From: Heterotrichella gracilis
Taxonomy: Eukaryota > Sar > Xanthophyceae > Tribonematales > Xanthonemataceae
Direction: 5' to 3'
DNA: 64,000 bases
Assembly (NCBI GenBank): GCA_032358255.1
Contig: JAULBX010010767.1
Coordinates: 1-64,000, forward strand
Shown here in pieces: positions 24,167 to 42,100 of this stretch. The notes under the pieces were generated by a model. It made no database searches. It saw only the letters and a program-made list of their open reading frames with translations, and was not told where the DNA came from. Position 1 is the first letter of the stretch. Each line of letters begins with the position of its first letter. A program made the translations under genes and the position numbers.

Positions 24167-24265
24167 GCACCCGATGATCCAGGCATGATGCCGCCTCATG
24201 CATCATGCTACTATAGTCTCCTGGATAGCTATAGCCTCCTGGATCATGCCTTGATCACCGGGTGC
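24167..24265. repeat. Imperfect inverted repeat, MITE- or foldback-like
   Basis: The left arm 24167-24191 (GCACCCGATGATCCAGGCAT...) is mirrored by the right arm 24241-24265 ending ...TTGATCACCGGGTGC. It has a few mismatches and about 50 bases between arms that hold further CTCCTGGATAGCTATAG palindromic pieces. Terminal inverted repeats and lack of coding fit a small foldback element; no target duplication was identified. Confidence 0.5.
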
Positions 24266-25165
24266 AGCAACCCCAGGCCAATCGCATGTAACATCACTGA
24301 CACAATAATATTATGTCCTCGCCAAGTGAATTGTCAACAGGGTTGCATCATGCCTTAAAATGATTTGAGAATTTAAAATCATTGACTGTAGATTTGAGAT
24401 TGTGGCAGTAATTTTACCCAAGGCCGAAGCAACAACGTTTGCATTGCCAGCATGGTAAGCTGTTGTACCAACTTGGCGTGACGCACACATCGATGATCCC
24501 ACCCTTTCCATTTTGACTTACACTTTCCATATATCATCACTGTCGTACTTACTTGAAAAGAGATATCAATTTTACATGGCATTTCAATGTGCAAACCAAA
24601 TGGTGCTGTGCATAATTTTAAACAGTGCCTGCTGGCCAAAGTGTGGCATTGTCAGTCATTGTGCAACCTCAGAATGCCATTATGATGCCACAAGCGCTTG
24701 GCAGCATGTTTCTTTGTCATCAAATCACCGGTCATCCGTCGACTAGAACAACAGACACCCCGAGTCCCAGGGCCTGCTGGCTGACAGCACACTACTGTTT
24801 GATACGACGTTGAACTAACTTGAAGACATCTAAGCATGCTTGAAAACTAACCAAAGCCACAGTATAAAAAAGATGCAAGCTGCAGAGTTGATATATTCAG
24901 CTGCTGTAGAAGCGCCGCACGCTGGCAGCCTGGCGGTGGTACACACAGATACATGTCCTGCACATATTGAAGGTTTACAGACGTCCACAATGGTGGGGCA
25001 ATTGTGGTGCAATCCTTGGTTTATAAAATCGCCGCGCTGCCACTGCATGCTACGCTCCACTAAATGCACAAAAGATAGACTTTACCCATTTTCAACCGCA
25101 GTTTTAGCAGCATATGTAATCCCTCCAGCTATCCCTCCAGCCCAGCCCATACAAGCTCCAGCCCA

Positions 25166-25170
25166 TTACA
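25166..25170 (-). promoter_or_regulatory. Candidate polyadenylation signal of glutathione reductase
   Basis: TTACA on the plus strand gives TGTAA on the minus strand, 119 bases past the stop codon of the glutathione reductase gene, a typical distance for green algae. Confidence 0.45.
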
Positions 25171-25288
25171 TCATCTTACCCCTCTGCTCCCTCTCTGTCC
25201 CTTAAAAAAAATTGTATTCCCCTGCTCCCTCCACATGCCGCTCCCCGCCCTTCCATTCTCCTGCTCCAGCTTAAAGTCTTCCCCTGAG

Positions 25289-29713
<4,425 letters not shown>

Positions 29714-30074
29714 TTTGGCCACAAAAGTAGTTCAAACGCACTCTTTGCAAACATATGTGTCGATGAAAATGCCCCCACCAATTACTAACGACAAAATTTT
29801 GGTCGAGGCAAATGTCGAAGCCTGGGCCCCAGGAGGTGGCCATTTGTGCCCTTTGGGTTTCTACAAAGGTGTGGGCAAAGCCTTGGCCAGACAAGAAGTG
29901 TACAGATGTGCTTGGTGCTTGTGGTACTGCAACTCCTCTATCTATATACAGCATCGGCAGTGTAGCCCTCGTCTTCTTGCGTCTGTCAGGGGGCCACTAG
30001 GGCCACTGTACAACTTACAGGCTACCTAGCTTGGTGCAGCGTTTGTGTGCGTCTTTTCGTCGCATAGTCCCGCT
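29714..30074. promoter_or_regulatory. Head-to-head promoter region of glutathione reductase and SART1
   Basis: Only 361 bases separate the two divergent start codons, so this segment must hold both promoters and both 5' leaders. I see no TATA box at a convincing distance from either start and no named factor site. Confidence 0.55.
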
Positions 30075-33000
30075 ATGGGCCGCTATGACGACGAAGACAG
30101 GGATAGGGACAGGAGGAGAGAGAATGGCGACAAGTCGAGGCACCGGGATGATGGGAGGGACGATGACAGAGGAGGCAGGCAGGGTGCCGACGACAGCAAT
30201 TACAAGCCCGCGGTGCAGGAGTCAGGAGGGGAGCTCTCTATGAGCATAGAGGAGACGAACAAGTGGGTGTTTTTTAGTTTGCATTCTGTTGGATGCGTGG
30301 TGTGGGTGCTGTGACTGCCTTTGTGAGACAACCGGTGTAAAACCAGCTGAAGCTTGGATACGTATCCTGCTGCAAAAAGAGGCTAGTCAATGTTGTCACG
30401 GCGTGTTTTAAAAGCTTTGTCAAGCTTGCCTAGTTTTGGCATATGCATGCATATTACTCCGCTTGTCAGCTGGTGCTGGCTGTGTAACCCTCCGCCATGT
30501 TGCACGCCGCCAATGTAAGGAAGTGGCACAACAACATCAGTCTGGTCACCCCACAAGGCAAGGGCGCAAGGGCGCGGCAGTTGCACAGGTTTACTGCAGG
30601 GGTGAACCACTCCTCAACCTCAAGTGCCTTCACCCCTGCACCCATGTATCACCGCCATGCGGTGTATCACCTATGCCAGCACTCCTTTGCATGCCCACCT
30701 GTGCCACCCTCCCCACAGGTTGCGCGTGTCCCTTGGCCTTGCCCCCCTGAAGATGGAGAGCAACAGCGCCAAGCAGGAGGAGCAAGCAGCCGCTCGGCAC
30801 GCGGCACGGCAGGCGGACGAGAAGGAGGCGCAGGCTCAGGAGCTCAAGGAAAAGATCCAAAGGTGTGTGCTGGGCTGGGGTAGCAAACCACGCGGTGTGT
30901 GGCGTGCGTTGCAGTACTGTGGGCGTTTCTAAGTGTAGCTTGCATGCTGTAGAGCAGCTTGATAGAATTGAAACCTGGAGGCCACAGGCCGCAGTATGGT
31001 GGCAGTCACAGGGGTGCTGCCGGGGCAGCACAGCAGCTTGTGGTTGCATGGCACTGTGTGCCGCGTATCAGCAACCCCTGCAACTCTCAACGCACACCGG
31101 CGCTCGCTACCCGCGGCCTGTTGGTAGTGCTTTGGGCTGCTGCCAGTGCATGCCCAACAGTGAATGTGACCATAAGGTGACCTGCTTGGCGCGCCCCGAT
31201 TTGCAGGCGCCGCGAGCAGCGCCGTGAGCAGGAGAAGCTTGCCTCCGTGAAAACCCTAGGGGAGGCTGAGGGTGACGAGGACGATGACGTGGCGGCGTGG
31301 GCGGTCAAGTTCAAGCAGCAGAAGGAGGAGCAAGCAGAGCGGGAGGCAGCCGAGGCGGCGGCAGCAGCGGCAAAGCAGGCGGAGCAGGTGGGGGAGGGTG
31401 GGGTGCATGGGGTGGGGGAGCAGGTACAGGGCGCTCACGGCAAATGCAATGTGGTGTAGTGGGGAGTCCACATGGGTGGTGTTGGGATGCGAGGCAACTG
31501 GGGTCATGCATGACGATTGCATGGTGGATGCACTTTCAGGTGAATGCTCTCTTTTGCATGTATGGAATTTCATGTGCCCCAAGGAGGTATCAGACCACTT
31601 ATGCAGTTGCATACATGTGAGATTTCATATGCCCTGCACCCATTGGCTATGCATGCCAAATCCGCAACGCACTGTGCATCTCCACCCGCAATTGCCGCAA
31701 CCCTCCACCCCACCCATCCCCTGCCACCTCCCAGGAGTCATCTGACTCGGACAGCGAGGGTGGGGGCCACACTGCTCGCGAGCTTGCCGGGCTCAAGGTG
31801 AAGCACAGCGTGGATGAGCTAGGCGACGGCGAGACCGTCATCCTCACACTGGCGGACCGGACCATACTGAACACACAGGGGGAGCTGGAGGAGGAAGACG
31901 ATGCGCTGGAGAATGTGCTGCTGGTAGGGGGCTGGGCGGTGGGGGGTGGAAATAGCAAATGATTGCAGAAGCAGAATTGCTTTTGTTATAAATGATGTCT
32001 TGTGTCTACAATACTACTGTGGGGTTGCAGGCATTGCACACACCCTGCACGCGCAGCCCTATTGCAACGCCACCACCCGCCCAAACCCTTGCATGGGGTG
32101 GAATGCAGCCAAGTGATGGCAGGCTGACATTGCACTAGTGCTTGGGATGGGGAATTGCATGAACTACGCATAGGGTGTTTGTGCACAATACGCTTGATCC
32201 ATGCTCCACACCACTGTTAGCCACATATCTCTCCCAAACCCTACGCACACCCTCACCCCCATCCCCTCAGGCTGAGGACAAGAAGCGATCCAAGGCACGC
32301 AAGGCCGCCACCAAGCAGGCCAAGCCACTGTGGGAGGAGGACGGGGTGGTGCGTGGGCTGCTTGAGAAGTACGACGAGGAGGAGGAGGAGGCCATGCAGC
32401 TTGGGGAGGAGGGGGCGGGGGAGGAGGCCAGGCGCAGGCGGCAGGAGGACATACGCAGGAAGCTGGCCGCAGGTGGGTTGGGGGGGAGGAGGTGCACAAG
32501 GGCTAGCACTGTGGGACCATTGACCTTGTGTGGGATCCACCGGCGGTGCATGTGGTAGCGGCGTGTATCAATACCTTGGCAGTTGATAAGGGCCATCATT
32601 TGTGGCCAAGGGGAGAGACTGTGGCCATGTCGCAATGCATCAGGGGCGTCATGCATTAAGTGTTTGCACGTCTATGTGTGGTTATGGCCTGTGGCGTGTC
32701 CAGGTGCATTTAACTTGCACGCGCAATTGCACAGATTAGTTATCTGAGACAGACAGTAATTCCCTTCCCACCCTTCCCGTTCTCTTTGCTGACCCCTCAA
32801 ATCCCCATCAGGTACCTCTGGTGCCACCGCCAGCACCTCACGCCCTCCCCGCGCCACCGCCCTCTCCACCGCATCCGACTATATGACCGCTGACGAGGCC
32901 GCAGCGCTGTTCAAGCCCAAGCGCAAGAAGAAGGACAAGAAGCTGAGGAAGAAGGGGGTGGTGGAGGGGGAGGGGGTGGATGTGGCCATGCTGGAGGCGG

Positions 33001-35567
33001 CGGCTGGTGCGGCTGGTGCTGGGGACCATGGGTCCAGGAGGAGGCATCAGGAGGGGGAGGGGGAGCAGTGGGCAGAGGCAGCGGCAGATGCGGCGCAGCG
33101 CAAGCAGCGGTATGCGCGAAACATTATATGCAAACATGGTTTGTGCTGTGGGTCGGACATGTGCTACCTCGGTGCAGCCATCATGTGCAAGCCTGTGGTC
33201 ATGGAGCATGCCACAGCCAAGTGCAAACAGCGTACTCAGCCCTTCAACCACCCCTCATGCACCACCCTGCCAGCCAGGAACCATCCCATCCGCTGCCACA
33301 GCATGTATGGACCCATTGCACCCCATGGGTTCCCCCCTACTCCCCTTAACCTCCTCCTCCCCTGTTGCCCCAGGTTTGACCACGCCCTTGAGAAGGCCAA
33401 CTACGCCTCCCTTGCCCTTCGCCAGGTATCCGAGGCGGGTCCTGAGCCCCTGGGTGTGGGTGAGGAGGAGGAGGAGCTGTACGCGTCACTGGCACGGGCA
33501 AGGCGGGTAGCGCAGAGCGACAGGGGTACAGCGGGCGGGGGGGAGGCGGCGGCGGTGCTGAGGAGGAGGAATGCGGCGGAAGGGGGGGAGGGGGCCACAG
33601 GAGGTGGGTGATGGTGGCATGCCTGTTAGCTGTTAGCTGTGACATTCCCCTTGCGTATGCCTCATGCTTGCACGCGCTGCCCATCTCTAACGTCACCCAG
33701 TCCACCAACGCGCATGCACTTGTGAGTCTGTTGAGGTACCTCAAGCCATTCCTCCCTGTTCCAGGTATGCAGTTCACCGAGACGGAGGAATTTGTGCGGG
33801 GCATTGAGGTGAAGGCAGAGGAGGACGCGGAGCCTGACACCATGGGGGGCAATGCGGACATGGAGGTAGAGGAGGCGCCACTGCCGCCACCACCGCCGCC
33901 ACCCAAGCGTGAGCAGTCGCCTGAGGCAACGCCCAGCAGGTAAGGGTGAAATGGGGGAGGCAGAAAGCCTGCTGTGCCTTGCTTGGTGCTGATTGCCACA
34001 CAGGCTGTATCCTGTTGTGTGTTGCATGCCAGGAGTTACAGTGCGTGAGGCTTGGTGCTGTGACCAGCTAGACAAAGAGCACTGCCTGCATGCCCAATGT
34101 AATGGTTTGTCCTGGTGTGGGGGCATTGCAGGCAACAAGGGGGGTGGGTTGCCGAGGGGGAAGAATCGAAGGAGGAAAAGCCGAGGGTGAAGAAGGAGAC
34201 GAAGGAGAAGGGGAGTCAAAAGGGGCAAAAGGAGGAGGAGGGAACATTGAGAGAGAAATCACTGGGCGTGGGTGAGTATGGATTCAACATTTCTCCTCTC
34301 CATAGAAGCCTTACTGCATTGTGGCTCTTGTCACGCCCACAAGGCATGACTTGGTGAATGCACAGCCTGCACCTGCCCTGGGCTGTTTGCTACCAAAAAT
34401 TTGACCAGTTCCCACCTCCGTCCAGCCTCACAAACCTGCAAGCATGGCAGCAATTTTGTGCACAGGCACTGTCACCCGCATTGTGAAACAAGCAACCGGG
34501 GTTCCCTGTTCTCTTCTCCATTTCCCTCGACTCCTGACCCCCCCACCCCCCCTTCTGTCGCAGGTGTTGGCGCCACGCTTGCCATGCTCCAGGAGCGTGG
34601 TGAGCTGCGTGAGCACATGGACTGGGCGGGGCGCACCAACGACATGAAGCGCTCCAAGCTGCAGGGTCTGGATGACGTGTACCAGGGGGGCAGCACCACG
34701 GACAGGATAGCGCGGGGCATTGAGGCGGCGCTGACCAGGAGGGATGAGTACGGGCGGGTGCTGACGCCCAAGGAGGCATTCAGGCAGCTATGCTACCAGT
34801 ACGTGGGACCCTGACCAGTGGCTGCTTTTGGCTTTTGGGTTAGAATGCGAGTGACGGCATTGCATGTTCCTTTGGTGGTAGATTTGTTTGACAATCACAC
34901 ACATACCTGGTGCACAGCGTGGGTTCTGCGCGCATGGACATGTTGCGCCACACACGTTGGTCGCACCCTACCCCCAATCCTCGCCCTACCCACGCGCAGG
35001 TTCCACGGCATTGAGCCCAGCAAGAACAAGCAGGAGAAGCGCATGAAGAAGGCTGCGGAGGAGCTGGCCATCAAGCGCGCGGCCACCGGGGCGGCGGGCG
35101 AGGCAATGGCAGAGGCGGCGGAGGCGGCAACAAAGGTGGTAGCGGCGCCATACCTGGTAGGTTCTTGGGGGGCCAGGGGAGGGATGATTAGAATAACATG
35201 CATGCATAGCTGCAGGAGTGCTTGCGGAACCCTTGTTGATATTGGTGAAGGCAGCATGGGGGTGGGAGGGCATAAGGGGTGTGTGCCATTTAACGCTGTC
35301 CATATGGTACATTGCGCATGCATGCACCGGTGCCTGACTTTGGGAGTTGGGGTGCAGGTGTTGGAGGGCAAGGTGAAGCCCGGCCAGACCTCGGATCCCA
35401 GCTCAGGCTATGCCACCGTGGACCGGCCTCTAGCGTCGCTCACCCCTGTGCTGGGAGGCGGCACAACTCCATTGGTGGGCAACCGCAAGGTGGAGGTGAT
35501 GCTGAACATGAAGCGGGTGGGCGACAGGTCGATGCCGCCACCAGCGCCCAAGCGCCCAAAGCAGTGA
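30075..35567 (+). CDS. SART1: SART1/Snu66-family tri-snRNP splicing factor
   Basis: Nuclear protein needed to join the U4/U6.U5 tri-snRNP to the spliceosome; plant homologue DOT2/MDF. Twelve exons: 30075-30262, 30719-30862, 31207-31387, 31735-31923, 32271-32472, 32812-33109, 33374-33603, 33765-33939, 34132-34271, 34564-34798, 35000-35156, 35358-35567; 782 residues. The N-terminus is an RD/RS-like charged segment, then SMSIEETNKLRVSLGLAPL, the family signature. KVKHSVDELGDGETVILTLAD and the region of DDVAAWAVKFK also match. The conserved C-terminal half reads GATLAMLQERGELREHMDWAGR, RLCYQFHGIEPSKNKQEKR-like sequence and a final MLNMKRVGDRSMPPPAPKRPK. Acidic, Lys- and Pro-rich low-complexity inserts lie between. 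All phases join cleanly. Confidence 0.93.
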
Positions 35568-36760
35568 GGGTCAGTTTGGCGGCAGCTTGGATGACCTTCC
35601 AGGGGATGCTTGGTCAGGGCGCCATGGCGTTGCTGTTGTAACACTGTTTTACGGAGGGTTGCGATTGGGGACAAGTCAGCCAGTGCATCGATTTGGTGGA
35701 CCTTCCTGATTGAAGTAACGGGACCAAGCAACAGGATCGCATGGCGTGACTGTCGTGGTTGGGGGTGCCTTTTAGAACAAGTGAATTCATGGATCTTGCA
35801 TTTGGTGGATCTTCCTCATCGAAGCCACTGTGTACTTCACTGCTAACTCGAGTTCGCTGTAGCCCACATTTTGGAGTATAGGAGGTGACGCTGTAAGAGC
35901 TTCTGAAAATGGGTGGACATGGTTTCATTCATGAATAGCTGCACGACTGCCGGGCTTAAAAAGTTTCAGTTTCTCATTCTTATTGCCACTTGGCAAACAG
36001 TTCGCCCACTTCAGTTGATGTCCGCTTTGTAAATCAAGCCACCAGGCGTCGTGCCAAAAGAATTCTGCTGGAAGGTTCATTTTGCAACGCCCCCAGCCAT
36101 TGCCCCTGCCAGTGGGCCAGCCAACAACCTCAGTTGCAGGACACAGGACGAGGAATGGCACACCCTAATAACGGACAGAGGAAGGTTGAAATGTCTGAAT
36201 GTCGTGTTGCTTTCACCGAAACAAGCAACTCGGAGGCTAGGCAGTGCATCACCGGGGTGGCACAAGAGTTAAAATTTTGGTTAGGGTTTTGCAGAGAACC
36301 CCCGTGCCACGGACATCAGCACAGTGACTCAGTGACTGAACAAGATGTATCACGGAGTAAAGAGGTGGTGGAAAGCTCTACCTGTCGCTGTGTACTCCAC
36401 AGTTTTGCCCTTAACAACAGGGTCCCCTGTTTTGCATGCCCAAAACGGCATTCAGGCATGCCGGTTCCCCTTGCGGCACTGCAGCTTCACTTGTGGCCTT
36501 GTAAAGCTCATTTGACTGTGATAGCTACACTTTCGTGAGACACACAGCTTCAAGCCACGGTATACAGTTCAATAGCTTGAAGCACGGCTGTTGCTTGCCC
36601 CTTTCCTTGTCATCGTGTGGTGATAGTGGCTAGCTTTGCGATTGTTTGCTAGGCCTGGTCAGTACAACTTCGAAGTTCTTCGCTTGCAATATAGAACCTA
36701 TCGTTCTTGCAGCAGAAATAGAAGTAAGGGTGCTCTGGAAGTGCTCGAGAGGCCGGTGTG
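35568..36760. other. Intergenic region between SART1 and the SNARE gene
   Basis: TGTAA at 35637-35641, 70 bases past the SART1 stop, is the likely polyadenylation signal. Two imperfect copies of a roughly 30-base word centred on TTTGGTGGA-CTTCCT lie at about 35685-35715 and 35795-35825. An open frame at 35990-36538 lacks an ATG start and family resemblance. No gene seen. Confidence 0.5.
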
Positions 36761-38159
36761 ATGATAAAGTACGACCAGGAAGTGCAGCTCGAGGCGCTGT
36801 TCAAGTCTCTTGCTGAGAGCTTTGACAAGGTTGTTTTGGAGCGGAATGACAGCAAGAAGCAGGCTATTCAGAAGGAGATCACAAGCCAGCTTGGAGAGGC
36901 CAAAAAGTGAGCTGGTTAGCTACAAAGCTGGTTAGCTGCAAAATACTGGGGGACCCCAGCTGAAAACTAACCGCAACCTTTTGCCTTGCAGCTTGATACG
37001 AGAGTTTGAGCGAGAGGCAAGGACTGATGGGGTGCCAGCAGCAGAACTCTCTGAGAAGAAGCGCGAGTATGTGCAGGAGCTCAACACCTACATCCAGCGG
37101 AAGAAGGACCTGCAGATGTTGGCCCAGCAGAAAGCGGACTTGATGGGAGACCAGAAAGCAAAGAAGGGCAAGGAGGAGAAAACCATGGACGGTGAGCTGC
37201 CTTGCTGCTTCTTCTGCCTGCAGGTTGTGCTCAAAAGGCTGCAGGTCAGGCATGGTCGAACACTGTTGGTGAGGTGGATTGGACAAGAAAGCTGGACTTC
37301 AACCTTCCAAAAGCTTGAAGCTTATTGAGGTGTGTGTGCGTTGCAGATATGAATGTGCAGGAGCTGATGCAGAAAGGCAGGAAGCAGATGAAGGAGACCG
37401 AGGATGTTCTGAAGCGCTCAGAGCGCATTGTGGAAGACACCATTCAGATAGGAACAAGCACTGCTGAGGCTCTCAACTCCCAAACAAAGCAGCTGGAGAG
37501 GGTGATAGATGACCTTGATGAGATCCATTTCACATTGCAGAAGGCAAAGAGGGTGATCCGCGACCTAACCAGGGGCATAGCCAATGACAAGTAAGTTTAT
37601 AGTCCTCACAAAGCTGGACACATCCCTCAGCTAGACATGTATGTTCTTAACATATATGACTCTGAGGAAATGACCACCATGCGCAGGTGCATCATGGGCT
37701 TGATGCTCCTCCTGGTGGTTGGCATCATCGTCATCGTTGTGCTACACATCGTGGGCATTGGCAAAAATGGCAAACCAACCATCAAAATTCCACAAATCGA
37801 CTTGGTGAGTCAACTTCTTTTTGGCCAATATATATGAGCTTCTGCGTTGTCAAAAGCCACCTGCTTGGTGTGAAGTGCGGTGTAATACAGGCTCCTGGAA
37901 TGGAATGGCACCTGGTGCTCCACTGCACCTGCTGGAAATTTATTACCGGCAGGCAGGCAATCCATGTACTGGCGCATATGCATGGCGCACGACACACTGC
38001 GCATTAACCTTAAAACTTCTTCCTTGTCTGCAGCCTGGCATCACGTCCAACACTTCACCACCGCCTGCAATCCCCACGGGAAGGAAGTTGCTGCTACATT
38101 CTGCTGTGAGACACACTGTATATGTGGTGCAGTCAGTTGCACATCAGGAGCTGGCATAA
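36761..38159 (+). CDS. Qb-SNARE of the NPSN (novel plant SNARE) class
   Basis: Membrane-fusion SNARE; plant NPSN11-13 act at the plasma membrane and cell plate. Five exons: 36761-36906, 36992-37191, 37347-37590, 37687-37804, 38034-38159; 277 residues. An N-terminal helical region (1-110) precedes a SNARE motif (about 116-198) that starts DMNVQELMQKGRKQMKETED and has the central Gln in EALNSQTKQLERV (Gln161 or Gln164). The single C-terminal membrane span is CIMGLMLLLVVGIIVIVVLH, entered by the NDKCIM motif typical of NPSN proteins. After the span a roughly 55-residue lumenal tail is longer than usual for SNAREs but known in NPSN. Class assignment is firm; site of action is inferred. Confidence 0.9.
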
Positions 38160-39131
38160 GGCCATTGTTCGCTGATTGCTGGACTCCACTGCACCTCCCG
38201 CCAATTTGCTACTGCCAACTGTTATCAAAGCCTCTGTCTTTTTGCTTGTAGACAGTTCGATGGTAGTTGACAATTCGATACCCAAATATTTCAAGACTGT
38301 CTGAGCTGCAGCTGGTTCAATATTTATTACCGTATTGTCAACTGTTGCAAGCCCCAGGCCTCAGCCTCAGCTGCTTCACAGAACTTCATCATTTGATATG
38401 TGGTTTACATTTGCAAATTTGACCAGTAGAACAGTATTACAACAATCACAAGTTGAACATTTTGACATGTATCAGATTGTCATGGAGTCAATCTCAATGA
38501 GCGCTAGGATTACTGGTGAGAAAATATTCCTCAGCTCAACACTGTATAGCATAGTCAGCAGGTCTCAGCTATAACGAATTTGGCATGATGCCAACAGAGG
38601 GACAGAAGCTGAGTCAGGCCCGCCGTGCCATGCTATACTGTTGTAACCCAATTTGCTCCTCATAACCTGCCTAGATGTAGTCACACCACGAGGCCCAGCT
38701 GCACATCCTTGTGGGCAAGCGCGTGCATTTTCCAGCTGCAATTTCATAAACTAGCAAGCTTTGCAAGCGACCTGATAGCTACTCCAGGGTGCACCTGACG
38801 CCATCCTGCAACGACTGGTTTTGCAGCGACAAACACTCATACTTGCACTGAAGACATTGCGCACTCTACAGTACATAGGCAGTCTGCCCAAGCCTGTGGG
38901 CTCACTGCCTCAACAACACAAACAAGCCACCTGTTGTGAAGTCTGTACTTCGTCACTGCTGCATGGGGCAACAGATTGCCAAAACCACAACACATCAAAA
39001 CACTCCGCTACCAACCAAGAAACTGCTCCGGCCAGCCTGCTGCATTTGTGCAATCCCCCCTCCCTTCCCAACATTCACCACAGAAACCCCCCCAAAAAAA
39101 CCCACCCCTGACCCATTCCCATGGCCTTCCC
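38160..39131. other. Intergenic region between convergent SNARE and ABCE1 genes
   Basis: No gene seen in about 1 kb. A TGTAA at 38642-38646 is rather distant from the SNARE stop. The end next to ABCE1 (39040-39130) is C- and A-rich low-complexity sequence in the ABCE1 3' UTR. Confidence 0.45.
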
Positions 39132-42100
39132 CTAGTCCTCCAAATAATAGTATGTCCCCGCCAGCTTCTGCTCCCTGTCCTTGGTTGATGCCCCCTTGTT
39201 GATGCGCGGCCGGTAGTTGGTGGGGTCGCGGCGGAAGGTGATGTCCAGGTTCTTGAGGAAGGCGTTCATGCCTGGCAAAGGGGGGGGGTGAGAATACAGC
39301 AAGAAGTTTGTGAAGTGCTTGCCACCAATGCACAAACTGTGTGTGGGCAATGGCATGGCGGCTTGTGGGCCAGTAAATAATATCCTGACAGAAGACGCAC
39401 CCTTGCCCGCCACAAACCCCTCCCCGACCATACCACACCACACCACCACCACCCACCTGTGAGCAGCGACTGCGGCGTGTGCGCGGTGGCGCATTTCGAC
39501 GGCTGCCCGTCGTACACCACCACCCTGTCTGCCAGGTACGTTGCCATGATGAAATCGTGCTCAACCACAAAGGCAGTCTTCTTGGCGTGCATGATGAAGC
39601 GCTTGATCACCTGGCCAGGGCGGGAAGGGCGGAACGGTCAGGGGTTGTGATGGTTCATGTCACATCAATGCGCTATGCCTGCATGCCATGGCCCGCCGCC
39701 AGCACAGTGGACAAACCCCTCCTACCAAAACCCTGCAGCGCACCCAAGCCCAGGAGACACTCCCCAGACTGGGGCAGCACCCGTGCTACGTCCCGCTGAC
39801 TCACAGCCCCCACACACATTCCACTGGCCCCCTACTTCCAACCACAGCCCGTCCACTACACACCTTTGCTGCGATGATGCGCTGCTCCGAGTCCAGGTAG
39901 GCGGATGGCTCATCAATGAGGTAGATGTCAGCCGGTTGCCCCAGGCACAATGTGATGGCCACCCGCTGCAGCTCCCCCCCTGACAGGTTCATCACCTCCT
40001 GGTCGTACAGCGCCTCGATCTGGAGGGGCTTGATGACGTCCGTTTGGAACTGGGGGTGCAGGTAGGTGTCCCGCACGCGCTTGTGCAGCAGGTTGCGCAC
40101 CTGTGCGGTGGCAGAGGGGCGTTATGGGTGTAGGCAGCAAAGCCAGTGGCACGGGTTGGGTGCGCTTGTGGGGAGGTGGGTTGAGGACCAGAGGCAAGAA
40201 ATGCTGTCAGAAATGCAAGGGAGGATCATTTGGTGCGCTTGAGGGAACAGACTGTATGGTGCAAGGAGCTTCAGTATGATCCGCTGAATATATAACATCG
40301 CACATGATCGTAAGGAAGGCCATACAATTTTTTGTGCAGTGCATGCCTAGGCAGTGGTTTGTCTTGTGTGTTTTGCCCCCCCCCTTTCCCGCCCCCCCTT
40401 TCTGCTGAGGCATCCACCCGCCCAAACCCCAAGCCTGTCGTTTCTGCCCCTACCGTGCTTGTGAACTTTGGCGAGATCTTCTGCGGCTTGTAGCTGACAT
40501 TGAACTCATCCAGCTGCACCGACTCGTCATCGGGCTTGACCATGCCGGCCAGCATGCGGATGAAGGTGGTCTTGCCAGTGCCATTCTCGCCAAGCATCAC
40601 AATGATCTCACTGCACAGGGATGGGATTGGTTAGGTGAGGTAAGCAGTGCCAAGCCTAGCCTACCCTAGCCTGGACATAGGCAAGCCCAGGGTCAATACA
40701 TTGGCATTGGCCCTGATGCCCACTTCACCCATGCAGGGGCATAGGGAATGCTCAAGACTACCCAGCAGGGCAGCAGCACAGTAGCCATGGTGCACGCATG
40801 AAACTGCTCCCCTCCACTTGCTTGCCCTCCCTTCCACCAGCAACCCTGTGCATCTCCCTTGTCCCTGTCCATCCCACCGCTCCCTTGCACATGTCCTCTC
40901 CCTCCAACCCTCCCTCCTGTTCCCCCCTCAACTGCCCCGGCACCCCGCCCCCTCCCTGCCACTGCGCACTCGCCATGCCCATACGCACTTCCCCCCTACC
41001 CATGCGCTCCCCCCTCCCCCCACCATGCACCAACCCACCCACCTGTCCGTGAACTCGCCAGTCTCCACGTGCAGCGTGAAGTTGCCCTGCGTCTTGTCCA
41101 TCTCGGGGTATGAGTAGCGCAGGAACCTCTTCACCTCATCATCGGCGTCGAGCTGCTGCTCGGCAACCTGGGGGGAAGGGGGGGGGGGGATGTGGTCAAG
41201 GGGAGAGGGGACAGTGGTTGGGAGGGAGCATGCGGTCACCATGGTTGCCATCCCATCGCCGTCATGAGGACCATTACCATAACCACAGGAGAGACGAGCC
41301 ACATGCAGAAGCTAGAATTCCACCTACATCTTGCCAACCATATTATTTACTCCATGCATTCCTATCATACAATTGCATTGCTCACCCATCAGGCCAGCCA
41401 TAGTCTAGCCCCCTCCCCCCAATTCCCCCTGATATTGCCCTGATCAACTCCTCATTGGATGTTTGCTATCCCCCGTGCCATCCCTAGCTTGGTGAGCACA
41501 CACAACCTGCCAACTACAATGCAAGTGCCCCCTGATGCAAGCAATCCTCCCAAAGCCTCAACCTTTGCCTAGGTTTCTTCCCCCACCTTGAAGGACAGCG
41601 ACTCCTCCCTGAACCTCAGGTTCTCAGTGGGCACAAAGCCAGCCAGGAAGATGTTGATCCCCTCGCGCACACTGAAGGGCAGCGTGACCACCCCGTAGGC
41701 GCCTGGCTTGCCGTACAGGCAGCAGATAAAGTCCGACAGGTAGTCCAGCACAGACAGGTCGTGCTCAACCACAATCACAAACTTGTCGGCAGCAAGCAGG
41801 CTGCGGATGACCTGCGGGGTGGGGGGGTTGGACAGTGAGGGGTGAAAGTCACAAGAAACTACAACCCAGGTGTAAAGAACAATAGGACGACTACATGCAT
41901 GCCATGCATTCAATCTTCACACACACACTCCCCTCCCGGCCCTCACTCCCCCACCCACCTGTGCCGCCTTGAGCCGCTGCCGCACATCCAGGTAGGATGA
42001 TGGCTCGTCGATCATGTACACGTCGGCCGCTTGGCAGGCCACCACGGCAATGGCAAAGCGCTGCAGCTCGCCACCAGACAGGTTCTCCACGTTGCGGTCC

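Larger units (their letters stand above)
23993..25288. other. Intergenic region between convergent phosphotransferase and glutathione reductase genes
   Basis: No gene seen in 1.3 kb. It contains an imperfect inverted repeat at 24167-24265 and a C-rich, repetitive stretch (CCCTCCAGC-like words) at about 25120-25270 beyond the glutathione reductase stop. Confidence 0.45.

Noticed and set aside
35990-36538. 182-codon open frame between SART1 and the SNARE gene
   Set aside because: It begins without ATG, reads like random sequence rich in Cys, His and Ser, and no domain is recognisable.
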